Below are positions 1 through 8,168 of a DNA stretch of 64,000 nt, one piece after another (the first letter of the stretch is position 1; each line of letters starts with the position of its first letter). The position numbers and the translations under genes are program-made. Source of the stretch: Taishania pollutisoli (GTDB taxonomy: Bacteria > Bacteroidota > Bacteroidia > Flavobacteriales_D > Crocinitomicaceae); the NCBI RefSeq assembly GCF_014518315.1, contig NZ_JACVEL010000009.1:1-64000 (forward strand), read 5' to 3'. The notes under the pieces were generated by a model that had not been told where the DNA came from, made no database searches, and worked only from the letters and a program-made list of their open reading frames with translations.

Positions 1-135
1 ACAACCGTTAGAACCTGCAAAAGCAGGATTCAGATAGATCGGGTTTGAATAAAATTGCGTAAACGACGGATCCTGAGAATAAGCCTTATTCACAGCAAAA
101 AACAGTACACAGAAAAACGGGATAATATATCTCAT
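1..135 (-). CDS. PorP/SprF family T9SS membrane protein, N-terminal fragment
   Basis: A leftward gene begins with ATG at 135 and stays open for 45 codons to the window edge. It has a signal peptide (MRYIIPFFCVLFFAV...AYSQ) followed by DPSFTQFYSNPIYLNPAFAG. This tyrosine/NP/LNPAxAG pattern right after the signal peptide is the hallmark of the PorP/SprF family, outer-membrane proteins that work with type IX secretion and gliding motility. Only the N-terminus is visible, so the C-terminal domain and the attached substrate or partner gene cannot be judged. Family call is from the motif alone. Confidence 0.85.
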   Translation of the reverse strand, partial: MRYIIPFFCVLFFAVNKAYSQDPSFTQFYSNPIYLNPAFAGSNGC

Positions 136-433
136 ACTTTCGATTTGTTATAACAGCCCGTTCCATTCTACTTAAGTAGCAGAGAATAGAGAGAACAGGG
201 ATGTTTTTCGTAAAGTTACGTTTTTCCGTACGATCTGGTTACTGTTGGCAGATCACTTTTTCCGTTAAATAATTAAAACACAGTTTTGAATGATCAAAAC
301 AGGGGTCTGCTTGAATATTCATGTGGTTTCGTTTTTTATTCAGAAGGGTTCCCGCGGGCGAATTTCCGGCAGAGTATTGAATATTAAAAAAATAATGTAT
401 ATTCGTAGGGAAACCCTGTAAACAAAAGAATAT
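136..433. other. Intergenic region between divergent porP-like and acyl-CoA ligase genes
   Basis: No gene is seen. The stretch holds a perfect 12-bp palindrome CTACTTAAGTAG (168-179), a 7-bp hairpin GTTTTGA-atga-TCAAAAC (283-300), a GATCTG/CAGATC inverted repeat (about 230-252) and a GC-rich CCCGCGGG palindrome (351-358) that stands out in AT-rich surroundings. A promoter for the rightward gene lies at its right end. The palindrome at 168-179 is 33 bp upstream of the porP-like start and could be an operator; that is inference. Confidence 0.5.
377..405 (+). promoter_or_regulatory. Candidate promoter of the acyl-CoA ligase gene
   Basis: TTG (377-379), an 18-nt spacer, and TATATTCG (398-405), a one-mismatch fit to the Bacteroidota -7 element TAnnTTTG. 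A short inverted repeat AGGG-aaa-CCCT follows at about 407-417, inside the predicted leader. Confidence 0.45.
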
Positions 434-2197
434 ATGAATACATTAAGGTTATTTGATTTAGCATACAATCAATTGAACAAATTTCCAAATCCGAACATGT
501 TTGTTACAAAAGCGAATGGCAAATGGGAAGGTGTTTCAACATCCGATTTTTTGAAACTGGCGATGGAAACGTCCCGGGGACTTATTGCTCTTGGTGTCAA
601 TCCCGGTGATCGCATTGCCGTTGTTTCTTCCAACAGAGTGGAGTGGAATACAATGGATATTGCTATCCAGCAGATCGGAGCGATTATGGTGCCGATTTAT
701 CCCAATATATCGGAAGCCGATTATAAATATATATTCAACAATGCAGGAGTGAGATTCTGTGTGGTCGGAAATGAAGAGCTTTTCCAAAAAATTTCGAATA
801 TCAAAGATAGTATTACTACATTGCAAAAAACATACACATTTGATCTTGTCAACAACGCGCATCACTGGCTTGAAATTGCAGCATTAGCGGGAGGTGTGTC
901 TGAAGACGAGGTAAAAAAACGAAGCGAGGAGATCAAAAATACGGATATGGTAACCATCATTTATACTTCCGGGACCACCGGAAATCCAAAAGGAGTGATG
1001 CTGTCCCACAATAATATCCTCTCGAATGTGCTGGCATGTCAGCCGCGCATCCCTGCAGACCAATATTCCCGTGTGCTTACTTTCCTTCCCGTGTGTCATA
1101 TTTATGAGCGGATGCTTCACTATTTATACATTCACCTGGGAGCATCAATTTATTTTGCTGAATCACTGGATACGATCGGAGACAACATCCGGGAAGTGAA
1201 ACCACATGTGTTTACAGCAGTTCCGCGTTTGCTGGAAAAAGTATTTGATAAGATCATGGCCAAAGGAGATGAGCTGACCGGAATTAAACGAAAGTTGTTT
1301 TTCTGGGCGGTTGAACTGGCAGAAGAATACGATGTAAAAGGAAAATCCGGTTGGTACCATTTCCGTTTGAATATTGCCCGAAAACTCATCTTTTCAAAAT
1401 GGCAGGAAGCACTCGGGGGCGAAGTACGTGCTATTGCTTCCGGAAGTGCGGCATTGCAACCAAGACTGGCGCGAATCTTTCTTGCGGCAGGAGTCAATGT
1501 GCTGGAAGGTTACGGATTGACGGAAACATCGCCGGTTGTGTCGGTAAACTGCCTGAAAAACGGCATCAGAATCGGAACAGTCGGACCATTGATCGACGGG
1601 GTGGAAGTAAAGATTGCGGAAGACGGAGAAATACTTGTGAAAGGACCGAACGTGATGATGGGATATTATAACAATCCGGAAGCGACTGCTGAGGCCATTG
1701 ATGCGCAAGGGTGGTTCCATACAGGGGATATCGGTGATTTCGTGGAGGGTAAATTTTTACGGATTACAGATCGTAAAAAGGAAATGTTTAAAACGTCCGG
1801 AGGTAAATTCGTGGTTCCCCAAATCATGGAAAATACATTCAAAGAATCCCGTTTTATTGAGCAAATTATGGTGCTCGGAGAAGGGCAAAAATTCCCGTCT
1901 GCACTCATTGTACCCAACTTTAGTTTCGTAAAAGACTGGGCGGAACGCAAAGGATTTGACCTGCGGTCGAAAAGTAACCAGGAAATCATTGAAAACACGA
2001 CTGTTGTAGAACGAATTGGTAAAGAAGTTACGGAATTCAATAAAAAATTCGGGCACTGGGAGCAAATCAAGAAGTTTGAGTTATTGCCAACTGAATTAAG
2101 TGTTGAAGGAGGAGAGTTGACCCCGACATTGAAGCTGAAACGAAAAATTATATTGGAGAAATACAAAGCACTTGTAGACAAAATTTATTCGAACTGA
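434..2197 (+). CDS. AMP-forming long-chain acyl-CoA synthetase
   Basis: 587-residue member of the ANL (adenylate-forming) superfamily, expected to activate fatty acids to acyl-CoA through an acyl-adenylate at the inner face of the membrane. The P-loop-like motif TIIYTSGTTGNPKGVML lies near residue 175, the adenine-binding GYGLTETSP near 358, GWFHTGDIG near 425 and the hinge motif ITDRKKEMFKTSGGK near 445. Length and the long insert before GYGLTETSP fit FadD-like ligases of Bacteroidota rather than short-chain acetyl-CoA synthetases. It stands alone with its own promoter. Chain-length specificity cannot be read from the sequence. Confidence 0.93.
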   Translation: MNTLRLFDLAYNQLNKFPNPNMFVTKANGKWEGVSTSDFLKLAMETSRGLIALGVNPGDRIAVVSSNRVEWNTMDIAIQQIGAIMVPIYPNISEADYKYIFNNAGVRFCVVGNEELFQKISNIKDSITTLQKTYTFDLVNNAHHWLEIAALAGGVSEDEVKKRSEEIKNTDMVTIIYTSGTTGNPKGVMLSHNNILSNVLACQPRIPADQYSRVLTFLPVCHIYERMLHYLYIHLGASIYFAESLDTIGDNIREVKPHVFTAVPRLLEKVFDKIMAKGDELTGIKRKLFFWAVELAEEYDVKGKSGWYHFRLNIARKLIFSKWQEALGGEVRAIASGSAALQPRLARIFLAAGVNVLEGYGLTETSPVVSVNCLKNGIRIGTVGPLIDGVEVKIAEDGEILVKGPNVMMGYYNNPEATAEAIDAQGWFHTGDIGDFVEGKFLRITDRKKEMFKTSGGKFVVPQIMENTFKESRFIEQIMVLGEGQKFPSALIVPNFSFVKDWAERKGFDLRSKSNQEIIENTTVVERIGKEVTEFNKKFGHWEQIKKFELLPTELSVEGGELTPTLKLKRKIILEKYKALVDKIYSN

Positions 2198-2253
2198 TTC
2201 CATGTTGTTGCATGCAAAGGTAGTTCCCGGTTAGGAGTTTAATAATATTATCC

Positions 2254-2261
2254 TATATTTG
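2254..2261 (+). promoter_or_regulatory. Candidate -7 element TATATTTG for the small lipoprotein gene
   Basis: Perfect match to TAnnTTTG, 27 nt before the ATG at 2289. The upstream -33 region has only TTA at about 2231, so the promoter is rated on the -7 box. Confidence 0.5.
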
Positions 2262-2288
2262 CTCTGATAAATTGAAACAGAATAGAAT

Positions 2289-2510
2289 ATGAAAATTAAA
2301 TTACTTTTCGCTGCTATTTGTGCTACAATAGCATTTTCATCATGCAGAAAACACGATTGCGTATGTGCAACGGATACGTATGATTCAAACGGATACTATG
2401 TGTCTACCCAAACATCAACTCAAAAGGTAAAAGGGTTTACAACGCTGAAGGCTGCTGCTGAGTGTAGTGCTTTAGGAGACGGATATTATAAATCTTGTTA
2501 TTTAAAATAA
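2289..2510 (+). CDS. Small cysteine-rich putative lipoprotein, unknown function
   Basis: 73 residues: a hydrophobic N-terminus ending in a lipobox-like FSSC (acylated Cys at 19), then a short polar domain with further cysteines (HDCVC, AAEC, KSCYLK). The predicted mature protein is only about 55 residues, so it is probably a small envelope lipoprotein, possibly with disulfides. I do not recognise a family. It has its own promoter and a strong terminator, which argues that this short frame is a real monocistronic gene. Confidence 0.7.
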   Translation: MKIKLLFAAICATIAFSSCRKHDCVCATDTYDSNGYYVSTQTSTQKVKGFTTLKAAAECSALGDGYYKSCYLK

Positions 2511-2558
2511 TCAGTCAGAATACCGTCTGATTGCTTAAATCAAGAGGTTAAAATGGTG

Positions 2559-2594
2559 AAAAAGACCGGAGAAACAAATTCCCCGGTCTTTTTT
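2559..2594. terminator. Bidirectional intrinsic terminator
   Basis: AAAAAGACCGG and CCGGTCTTTTT arms (2559-2569 / 2583-2593) with T-runs on both strands, between the convergent lipoprotein and M42 peptidase genes. Confidence 0.85.
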
Positions 2595-2607
2595 ATTTTT
2601 CTGAAAT

Positions 2608-3660
2608 TTATCGGCTGATTTCCCAATCGTACTGGTCAATTTCCATCACACAGGCCTTTAAGAGGTCGATGCTCGCACGAATGTCATCTTTGTGCGCCAT
2701 TTCTATTACCTGGTGCAAATGACGTGTAGGAATGGATACCGCTCCGGCGATGGATCCACCTTCTGTCATGCGTTGAATTCCGGCTGTATCGGTACCTCCA
2801 GCGGTCAGGATTTCCGGTTGCCATTTGATTGCATGTCTACCGGCTGTTTTTTTCATGAAATCAACCATTCGATAGTCGCAAATGGTAGAAGCATCCATTA
2901 GCTTAATAGCTGTTCCTTCTCCCAATCGCGTGATCATTTCATGTGCTGCCGCTCCGGGAAGGTCGAATGCAATGGTTGTATCCAATCCAAAACCAAAATC
3001 GGGATTGATTTTCAGGGCAGCGACATTTGCCCCTCTTATTCCTACCTCTTCCTGCACGGTGAAAACAACATATACATCGTATGGCAGTTCTTTTCCTTTC
3101 AATTCTTTTAATAATTCAATTGAAATGTAGACGGCCAGCCTGTTGTCCAATGATTTTCCGTTTACACAGTTTCCCATTTCAATGAATTCCCGCTCACGTG
3201 TTACGCTGTCACCAATCTGGATCAATTCCTTTACTTCTTCGGCTGAAAGTCCGGTGTCGATGAAGTAATCACTCAATTTCGCCGTTTTGTTGCGTTCATC
3301 CTGCGTCATGACGTGAATCGGTTTGGAAGCCATTACTCCAATGATGTCTTTTTTTCCGTGAATAATCACCCGTTGAGCCGTTAATGTCTTCGGATCAAAT
3401 CCTCCCAGGGTGTGAAAACGGATAAAACCCTTGTCATCAATATGGGTAACAATAAAACCGATTTCATCCATGTGCGCACCGATCATTACCCGTTTGTTTT
3501 TCGTTCCTTTTCGGATGGCATAGACATTTCCCATGTTGTCAATAGTCAGCTCATCTGCATAAGGCGTTACCTCACGAATGATACGTTCCCTGATGCGTTG
3601 TTCAAAACCCGGTGCTCCCGGAATGGTGCAGATATCGTTTAATAACTCAATGTCGATCAT
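2608..3660 (-). CDS. M42 family metallo-aminopeptidase
   Basis: 350-residue cytoplasmic peptidase of the M42 (glutamyl aminopeptidase/FrvX/TET) family. The two-metal site is complete: H63 and D65 in GAHMDEIGF, D172 in KSLDNRL, catalytic E204 and metal ligand E205 in VQEEVGIRG, D227 in GLDTTIAFD, and H314 in PTRHLHQ. ILTAGGTDTAGIQ near 285 is also typical. I start at ATG 3660: the frame opens 7 codons earlier with TTG, but a perfect -7 promoter box sits at 3679-3686 and would leave that TTG outside or at the very start of the transcript. Substrate preference within M42 is not readable. Confidence 0.93.
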   Translation of the reverse strand: MIDIELLNDICTIPGAPGFEQRIRERIIREVTPYADELTIDNMGNVYAIRKGTKNKRVMIGAHMDEIGFIVTHIDDKGFIRFHTLGGFDPKTLTAQRVIIHGKKDIIGVMASKPIHVMTQDERNKTAKLSDYFIDTGLSAEEVKELIQIGDSVTREREFIEMGNCVNGKSLDNRLAVYISIELLKELKGKELPYDVYVVFTVQEEVGIRGANVAALKINPDFGFGLDTTIAFDLPGAAAHEMITRLGEGTAIKLMDASTICDYRMVDFMKKTAGRHAIKWQPEILTAGGTDTAGIQRMTEGGSIAGAVSIPTRHLHQVIEMAHKDDIRASIDLLKACVMEIDQYDWEISR

Positions 3661-3678
3661 ATTACTTTGTTTTATGTA

Positions 3679-3686
3679 CAAAGGTA
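3679..3686 (-). promoter_or_regulatory. Candidate -7 element TACCTTTG for the M42 peptidase
   Basis: Perfect TAnnTTTG on the minus strand, 18 nt upstream of ATG 3660. No clear TTG at -33. Confidence 0.5.
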
Positions 3687-3806
3687 TTTATTTGCCGGAA
3701 TTGGTATCATTTTCGGAGGAAGATCAAAAAAAAATGAAACTTTTAAACATTTTATGAAACAATTGTTGAAAACCTTCGTAATAGGTGTTAACAACAACAA
3801 AAAAAC

Positions 3807-4811
3807 ATGAAAAAAGTAATTCTTTTAACGGGTGTGTTACTGGCTTTTCATGCACAGGCATCCAATCAGAACAAAATTACAAAACAGGAGTACATCAATA
3901 CATGGTCACCTGTTGCAATGGAAAACATGCTGTCTCATAAAATTCCTGCGAGTATTACACTTGCACAGGGAATTTTGGAGTCGGGGAGTGGTAATTCAGA
4001 ACTGGCTCGCGAAGCGAATAACCATTTTGGAATCAAATGCCATAACTGGACAGGAGAGAAGGTATATAGAGATGACGATGCAAAAAATGAATGTTTCAGG
4101 AAGTATTCCAATGCCGAATTATCGTTTGTAGATCACAGTGAGTTTCTAACAGGCCGGCAGCGTTATGCGGAGTTATTTACGCTAAAAGCAGATGATTATA
4201 AAGCATGGGCGAAAGGGCTGAAGGCGGCAGGATACGCAACCAACCCGAAATACCCGGATTTGCTGATTGATCTGATTGAATCCATGGAGTTGTACAAATT
4301 TGACGAATTGGTTTTAAACAGTCCGGGGAAAGCAACGAATGTCCTTGCAAAAAAGGAAAAAAGTCAGCCGGAATACGGGGCCGATAAAAAAGTAACGACG
4401 GTTTCAGCTAAAAAAACAACGTCAAAACAACCGCAAAAGAAGCAAGAGATAGAGGTCACATTGGGCAAAACACGGGAAACAGCTCTGCACGACAATAAAG
4501 TGAAATTTGTCATCGCTAAAAAAGGCGATACCTATTATAAAATAGCAGAAGAATTCGGTATGACATTGAACCAGATTCACAAATACAATGATGTGAAAAA
4601 CGGAAATACCAGCCTGAAAGCAGGTGATATTGTCAACATCCATCCGAAACGATCGAAAGGGAAAGAAGATACAAAAACGTATTCAAAGGAAATGACGATA
4701 CTTGAAATCTCTCAATTGGAAGGAATCAAGGTGGAAAGTCTTATGAAATTAAATCATTTGTCCTCTTCACAGGAAACGGTGAAAAAAGGACAGAAAGTCG
4801 CTCTCAGATAA
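3807..4811 (+). CDS. Peptidoglycan glucosaminidase with LysM repeats
   Basis: 334-residue exported cell-wall hydrolase. An N-terminal signal peptide (MKKVILLTGVLLAFHAQA) precedes a FlgJ/LytG-type N-acetylglucosaminidase domain, residues about 27-165: TLAQGILESGSGNS carries the catalytic Glu58, followed by NNHFGIKCHNWTGE and VDHSEFL. A Lys/Gln-rich linker leads to a clear LysM (about 233-278) and a weaker second LysM (about 289-333). Such enzymes cleave glycan strands during growth or division, and LysM binds peptidoglycan. It is monocistronic and followed by a strong terminator. Confidence 0.92.
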   Translation: MKKVILLTGVLLAFHAQASNQNKITKQEYINTWSPVAMENMLSHKIPASITLAQGILESGSGNSELAREANNHFGIKCHNWTGEKVYRDDDAKNECFRKYSNAELSFVDHSEFLTGRQRYAELFTLKADDYKAWAKGLKAAGYATNPKYPDLLIDLIESMELYKFDELVLNSPGKATNVLAKKEKSQPEYGADKKVTTVSAKKTTSKQPQKKQEIEVTLGKTRETALHDNKVKFVIAKKGDTYYKIAEEFGMTLNQIHKYNDVKNGNTSLKAGDIVNIHPKRSKGKEDTKTYSKEMTILEISQLEGIKVESLMKLNHLSSSQETVKKGQKVALR

Positions 4812-4864
4812 TCATCAGGATATTCTGGATTATTGTGAGTTTTTTTAGTTTGTTGTTGTTTGTA

Positions 4865-4902
4865 AAAAGGAAAGTTTGTAGAAATTCAGACTTTCCTTTT
4901 TT
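4865..4902 (+). terminator. Intrinsic terminator after the glucosaminidase gene
   Basis: AAAAGGAAAGT (4865-4875) pairs with ACTTTCCTTTT (4890-4900) across a 14-nt loop, followed by more T. Confidence 0.85.
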
Positions 4903-5018
4903 TGTTAAAAATGCAATTAACTTTCTGCAATTTAGGCGGTTGTTTTTAGTGTTGAAATACACCTTTTCTGCAAAAATGTTAGAATATTAAATTCTGTAAA
5001 AATATTTTTCAAACCCTA

Positions 5019-5048
5019 TTGTCGAATAAAATATTCTAGCTATTTTAG
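5019..5048 (+). promoter_or_regulatory. Candidate promoter of citrate synthase
   Basis: TTG (5019-5021), 19-nt spacer, TATTTTAG (5041-5048; one mismatch to TAnnTTTG). Predicted leader about 35 nt before the ATG at 5088. Confidence 0.6.
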
Positions 5049-5087
5049 ACGTCGCAAAATATTTATCAACAATTTACAACATATACA

Positions 5088-6374
5088 ATGAGTGAAATTG
5101 CCAAAGTAGAACTAGAAGGAAAGGTATATGAGTTTCCGGTGGTGGAAGGAACGGAAAACGAGAAAGCCATTGACATTACTAAACTAAGAAGTCTTACAGG
5201 ATACATAACAATTGACTCCGGTTATAAAAATACCGGAAGCACAACAAGTGCGATTACATTTTTGGACGGTGAAGAAGGGATTCTCCGATACAGAGGTTAC
5301 CCGATTGAACAGCTGGCTGAACAAGCTTCGTTTTTGGAGGTAGCATATTTGCTGATTTATGGAGAGTTGCCGACGCAGTCAGAATTGGAGCAGTTTGAAA
5401 ACAGTATTACAAAACATACATTGGTTCATGAAGATATGAAACAATTCTTTGAAGCATATCCTGCGAAAGCACACCCGATGGGAGTTCTTGCTTCAATGAT
5501 TTGTTCGTTGTCTTCTTTCTATCCTGAATCATTGGATCCGAACAGAAGCAACGACGCGAAAAACCTGACGATTCACCGTTTGTTGGCAAAATTGCCGACA
5601 CTGGCAGCGTGGTCTTATAAAAATTCAATGCGTCATCCATTCAACTACCCGAACAATGAATACGATTATGTGAAGAATTTCATGCACATGATGTTCTCAT
5701 TACCTTCTGAAAAATATGAGGTAAATCCGGTAGTCGTATCCGCGTTGAATAAATTGTTGATTCTTCATGCAGATCACGAACAAAACTGTTCTACTTCAAC
5801 AGTAAGAATCGTTGGATCTTCCCAAGCGAATTTATACGCAACGATTTCTTCAGGAATTGCGGCATTGTGGGGGCCACTTCACGGTGGAGCGAACCAGGCG
5901 GTCATTGAAATGCTGGAAAAAATCCACAACGATGGCGGAGATGTTGATAAATGGGTGGCAAAAGCAAAAGATAAAGACGATCCGTTCCGTTTGATGGGAT
6001 TCGGACACCGTGTATATAAAAACTTTGACCCGCGTGCAACGATCATCAAAAAAGCATGTGATGACGTATTACAGGCAATGAACATTCACGATCCGCTATT
6101 GGATATTGCTAAGAAATTGGAGAAATATGCATTGGAAGATGAATATTTCAAAGCGCGTAACCTGTATCCGAATGTAGACTTCTATTCCGGAATTATCTAC
6201 AAAGCGATCGGGATTCCGACAGATATGTTTACAGTGATGTTTGCATTAGGACGTCTTCCGGGATGGATTGCACAATGGAAAGAAATGACGGAAAACGGAG
6301 AGCCGATCGGTCGACCACGTCAGATTTATACGGGGTATACAACAAGAGATTACGTTGCAATCGACAAACGATAA
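5088..6374 (+). CDS. gltA: Citrate synthase
   Basis: 428-residue type II (Gram-negative hexameric) citrate synthase, which condenses acetyl-CoA and oxaloacetate at the entry to the TCA cycle. The N-terminal segment KAIDITKLRSLTGYITIDSGY and the catalytic elements are present: HADHEQNCST near residue 226, GPLHGGANQAVIEML near 260 (catalytic His), GFGHRVYKNFDPRA near 303 and the catalytic Asp in NVDFYSG near 361. Length and the N-terminal domain match the long GltA class. Monocistronic, with its own promoter and terminator. Confidence 0.98.
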   Translation: MSEIAKVELEGKVYEFPVVEGTENEKAIDITKLRSLTGYITIDSGYKNTGSTTSAITFLDGEEGILRYRGYPIEQLAEQASFLEVAYLLIYGELPTQSELEQFENSITKHTLVHEDMKQFFEAYPAKAHPMGVLASMICSLSSFYPESLDPNRSNDAKNLTIHRLLAKLPTLAAWSYKNSMRHPFNYPNNEYDYVKNFMHMMFSLPSEKYEVNPVVVSALNKLLILHADHEQNCSTSTVRIVGSSQANLYATISSGIAALWGPLHGGANQAVIEMLEKIHNDGGDVDKWVAKAKDKDDPFRLMGFGHRVYKNFDPRATIIKKACDDVLQAMNIHDPLLDIAKKLEKYALEDEYFKARNLYPNVDFYSGIIYKAIGIPTDMFTVMFALGRLPGWIAQWKEMTENGEPIGRPRQIYTGYTTRDYVAIDKR

Positions 6375-6395
6375 TTAATAAGCTCATTAAAATAT

Positions 6396-6431
6396 AAAAG
6401 AGACTGTTTATTAATAAACAGTCTCTTTTTT
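6396..6431. terminator. Bidirectional terminator between gltA and a convergent lipoprotein gene
   Basis: A 15-bp stem (6396-6410 / 6415-6429) around a ttaa loop, with A-run before and T-run after, so it can act in both directions. Confidence 0.88.
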
Positions 6432-6473
6432 TGACTAAAAAGTCACAATTTCGACCTTAGAGGAAGCGAGTAT

Positions 6474-7076
6474 TTATGATTTGATACCACCGCATGAAGC
6501 GCCCGCTCCTGTACCTTTCGTGAACTTCCATGAATCTGTATAGTAAAAAGAAGCACCTCCAACATTGTATAAATACCCAAAACTATCTTCTGTAATCGTC
6601 GTGGGAAAAGAAGGGATGGAAGCAGGTGAATCGGAATCTTTTACAACAATAATAAAGGTAGAACCATTGGTTAATAACGTAGAAGCGTACCATTGAGCAG
6701 TGCTGGAACAACTAAAACTTGCTATTTGAGAATAGGCAGCTATACTGGTCTGTTTATAGACTGCATAGTGGGCGATGTTTGGATATGGAGTAGATGGACT
6801 GCAATCACTACCGACCGTCCAGGTTACTCGATGCCGTGTAGTTGATGTAAGCATACCTATTCCACAACCGTTACCATCGGAACAATGCAATCCCACATTG
6901 GGAGATTCGATGGTAGGGTACAGACAGGTTTTTGCGTTTTCATCACTTGGTTTTTTACTTTCTTTTCTCTCCGAATTGAGGGAAGAAGCTTCGATTTCTT
7001 TTTTACAAGAATTAAATACAAAGGCCATTAAAAAAAGACTCACAATGGCGAAAGGGGATAAGAAATTTGTTTTCAT
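6474..7076 (-). CDS. Putative lipoprotein, unknown function
   Basis: 200 residues from the ATG at 7076, which begins a lipoprotein signal (MKTNFLSPFAIVSLFLMAFVFNSCKKE; acylated Cys in FNSC). The frame opens 23 codons further up, but those residues would bury the signal peptide. The mature part begins with a charged Ser/Lys/Glu linker, then a domain rich in Ser, Thr, Gly and aromatic residues with several cysteines (TCLYP, LHCSDGNGCGIG, DCSPS, FSCSS, ASCGG), suggesting a small beta-type, disulfide-containing domain. No family recognised. Faces gltA with a shared terminator. Confidence 0.75.
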   Translation of the reverse strand: MKTNFLSPFAIVSLFLMAFVFNSCKKEIEASSLNSERKESKKPSDENAKTCLYPTIESPNVGLHCSDGNGCGIGMLTSTTRHRVTWTVGSDCSPSTPYPNIAHYAVYKQTSIAAYSQIASFSCSSTAQWYASTLLTNGSTFIIVVKDSDSPASIPSFPTTITEDSFGYLYNVGGASFYYTDSWKFTKGTGAGASCGGIKS

Positions 7077-7238
7077 AAAAAGAGGTTTAAAAATTAAACA
7101 ACTGGGTAATAGTTTAGTAATAATATGCAAAAAAATATTCAACATTAAAACAATATGAATAGAATTGATTCTCCAGTGAATATTTCCCGATATCCCCCTA
7201 ATCTTCTCTACTTCAGTATTTTATTGATCGACTGGCGT

Positions 7239-7565
7239 TTAGGATAATTTTTCATTCTTTTTGTGCCGGTCAAAATCTCTGTTCGTTTTCTTTTCCAGGT
7301 TCTTTTTTATAGCGTCTTCCAGGTCAATTCCTGTCTGATTTGCAATGCACATTACAACAAACAGTACATCTGCCAGTTCATCTCCCAGATCTTTGTTCTT
7401 ATCGGATTCTTTTTCGCTTTGCTCACCGTAGCGACGTGCCATGATTCGCGCAACTTCGCCAACTTCCTCCATCAAAATAGCAGTATTTGTCAATTCATTG
7501 AAGTACCGAACCCCATATTCTTTGATCCATTGATCAATTATTTCTTGTGCTTGCTGAATCGTCAT
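7239..7565 (-). CDS. MazG-like nucleotide pyrophosphohydrolase
   Basis: 108 residues, single-domain member of the all-alpha NTP pyrophosphatase (MazG-like) superfamily that hydrolyses (d)NTPs to monophosphates and PPi, a house-cleaning role. The metal-binding signature is visible: EEVGEVARIMARRYGE (ExxE type, residues about 33-48) and DLGDELADVLFVV (about 60-72; ExxD). Length suits the short dimeric or tetrameric forms, not the two-domain E. coli MazG. It precedes, on the same strand, the dtd-rsgA pair, but an AT-rich repeat region of 150 nt lies between. Confidence 0.9.
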   Translation of the reverse strand: MTIQQAQEIIDQWIKEYGVRYFNELTNTAILMEEVGEVARIMARRYGEQSEKESDKNKDLGDELADVLFVVMCIANQTGIDLEDAIKKNLEKKTNRDFDRHKKNEKLS

Positions 7566-7585
7566 TTTTTATTTGTTTTTTTGAA

Positions 7586-7678
7586 TTATCAATTATCAAT
7601 GAATGTTCAATGGTTCAATTATTAATTATCAAAGCCGCGCACCAAGAAATTTTATACGCATCATTTGATAATTGATAA
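7586..7678. repeat. AATTATC-type heptamer repeats forming an inverted repeat
   Basis: TTATCAATTATCAA (7586-7599) and its exact reverse complement TTGATAATTGATAA (7665-7678) flank 65 bp. The arms extend to about 18 bp with one mismatch, and a further AATTATCAA copy lies at about 7624-7632. The units are heptamers (AATTATC). Similar shorter motifs occur at about 24181-24195 and 36565-36580. Intergenic between dtd and the MazG-like gene. Confidence 0.65.
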
Positions 7679-7715
7679 CTCATAATTAAACCAACTCTCC
7701 ACTTTTAACTTTCCA

Positions 7716-8168
7716 CTACTCCCTGTTCTTCGAATCCATCCAGATCGTTACCGGACCATCATTGATCAGTTGAACCTGCATATCCGCGCCAAACTTTCCG
7801 GTTTCTACTGACAAACTGCTTCTGTAGCTCAGTTCCCGGATAAAATAATCATACAAAGGAATAGCTGTCTCCGGTCGCGCTGCCTGAATATAGCTCGGAC
7901 GATTTCCTTTTTTTGTTGAGGCGTGTAAAGTAAACTGACTGATGATCAAAAACTGCCCGTTGATTTCCTGGATACTAAGATTCATCTTTCCTGCTTCATC
8001 GGAGAAAATCCGAAGGCCAATGATTTTTCCGATCAGCCAATCGGCATCCTGTTGAGTGTCTTCGTGTTCGATCCCGATCAGAACGACCAGTCCATAACTG
8101 ATCTTCCCGTGAATTACTCCTTCAATTGTAACAGAAGCATTTTTAGAACGTTGAATCACAACCCTCAT
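7716..8168 (-). CDS. dtd: D-aminoacyl-tRNA deacylase
   Basis: 150-residue DTD1-type proofreading enzyme that removes D-amino acids (and glycine) mischarged onto tRNA in the cytoplasm. MRVVIQRSKNASVTIEG at the start, the Ser-Gln-containing SQFTLHASTKKGNRPSY in the middle and the C-terminal NDGPVTIW (the NxGPVT motif of the cross-subunit Gly-cisPro pocket region) identify it. Its ATG overlaps the stop of rsgA by 4 nt, so the two are translationally coupled. Confidence 0.96.
   Translation of the reverse strand: MRVVIQRSKNASVTIEGVIHGKISYGLVVLIGIEHEDTQQDADWLIGKIIGLRIFSDEAGKMNLSIQEINGQFLIISQFTLHASTKKGNRPSYIQAARPETAIPLYDYFIRELSYRSSLSVETGKFGADMQVQLINDGPVTIWMDSKNRE

Noticed and set aside
7586-7678. 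Insertion-sequence or MITE-like inverted repeats
   Set aside because: No transposase, no target duplication, and the arms are simple heptamer repeats; kept only as a repeat.
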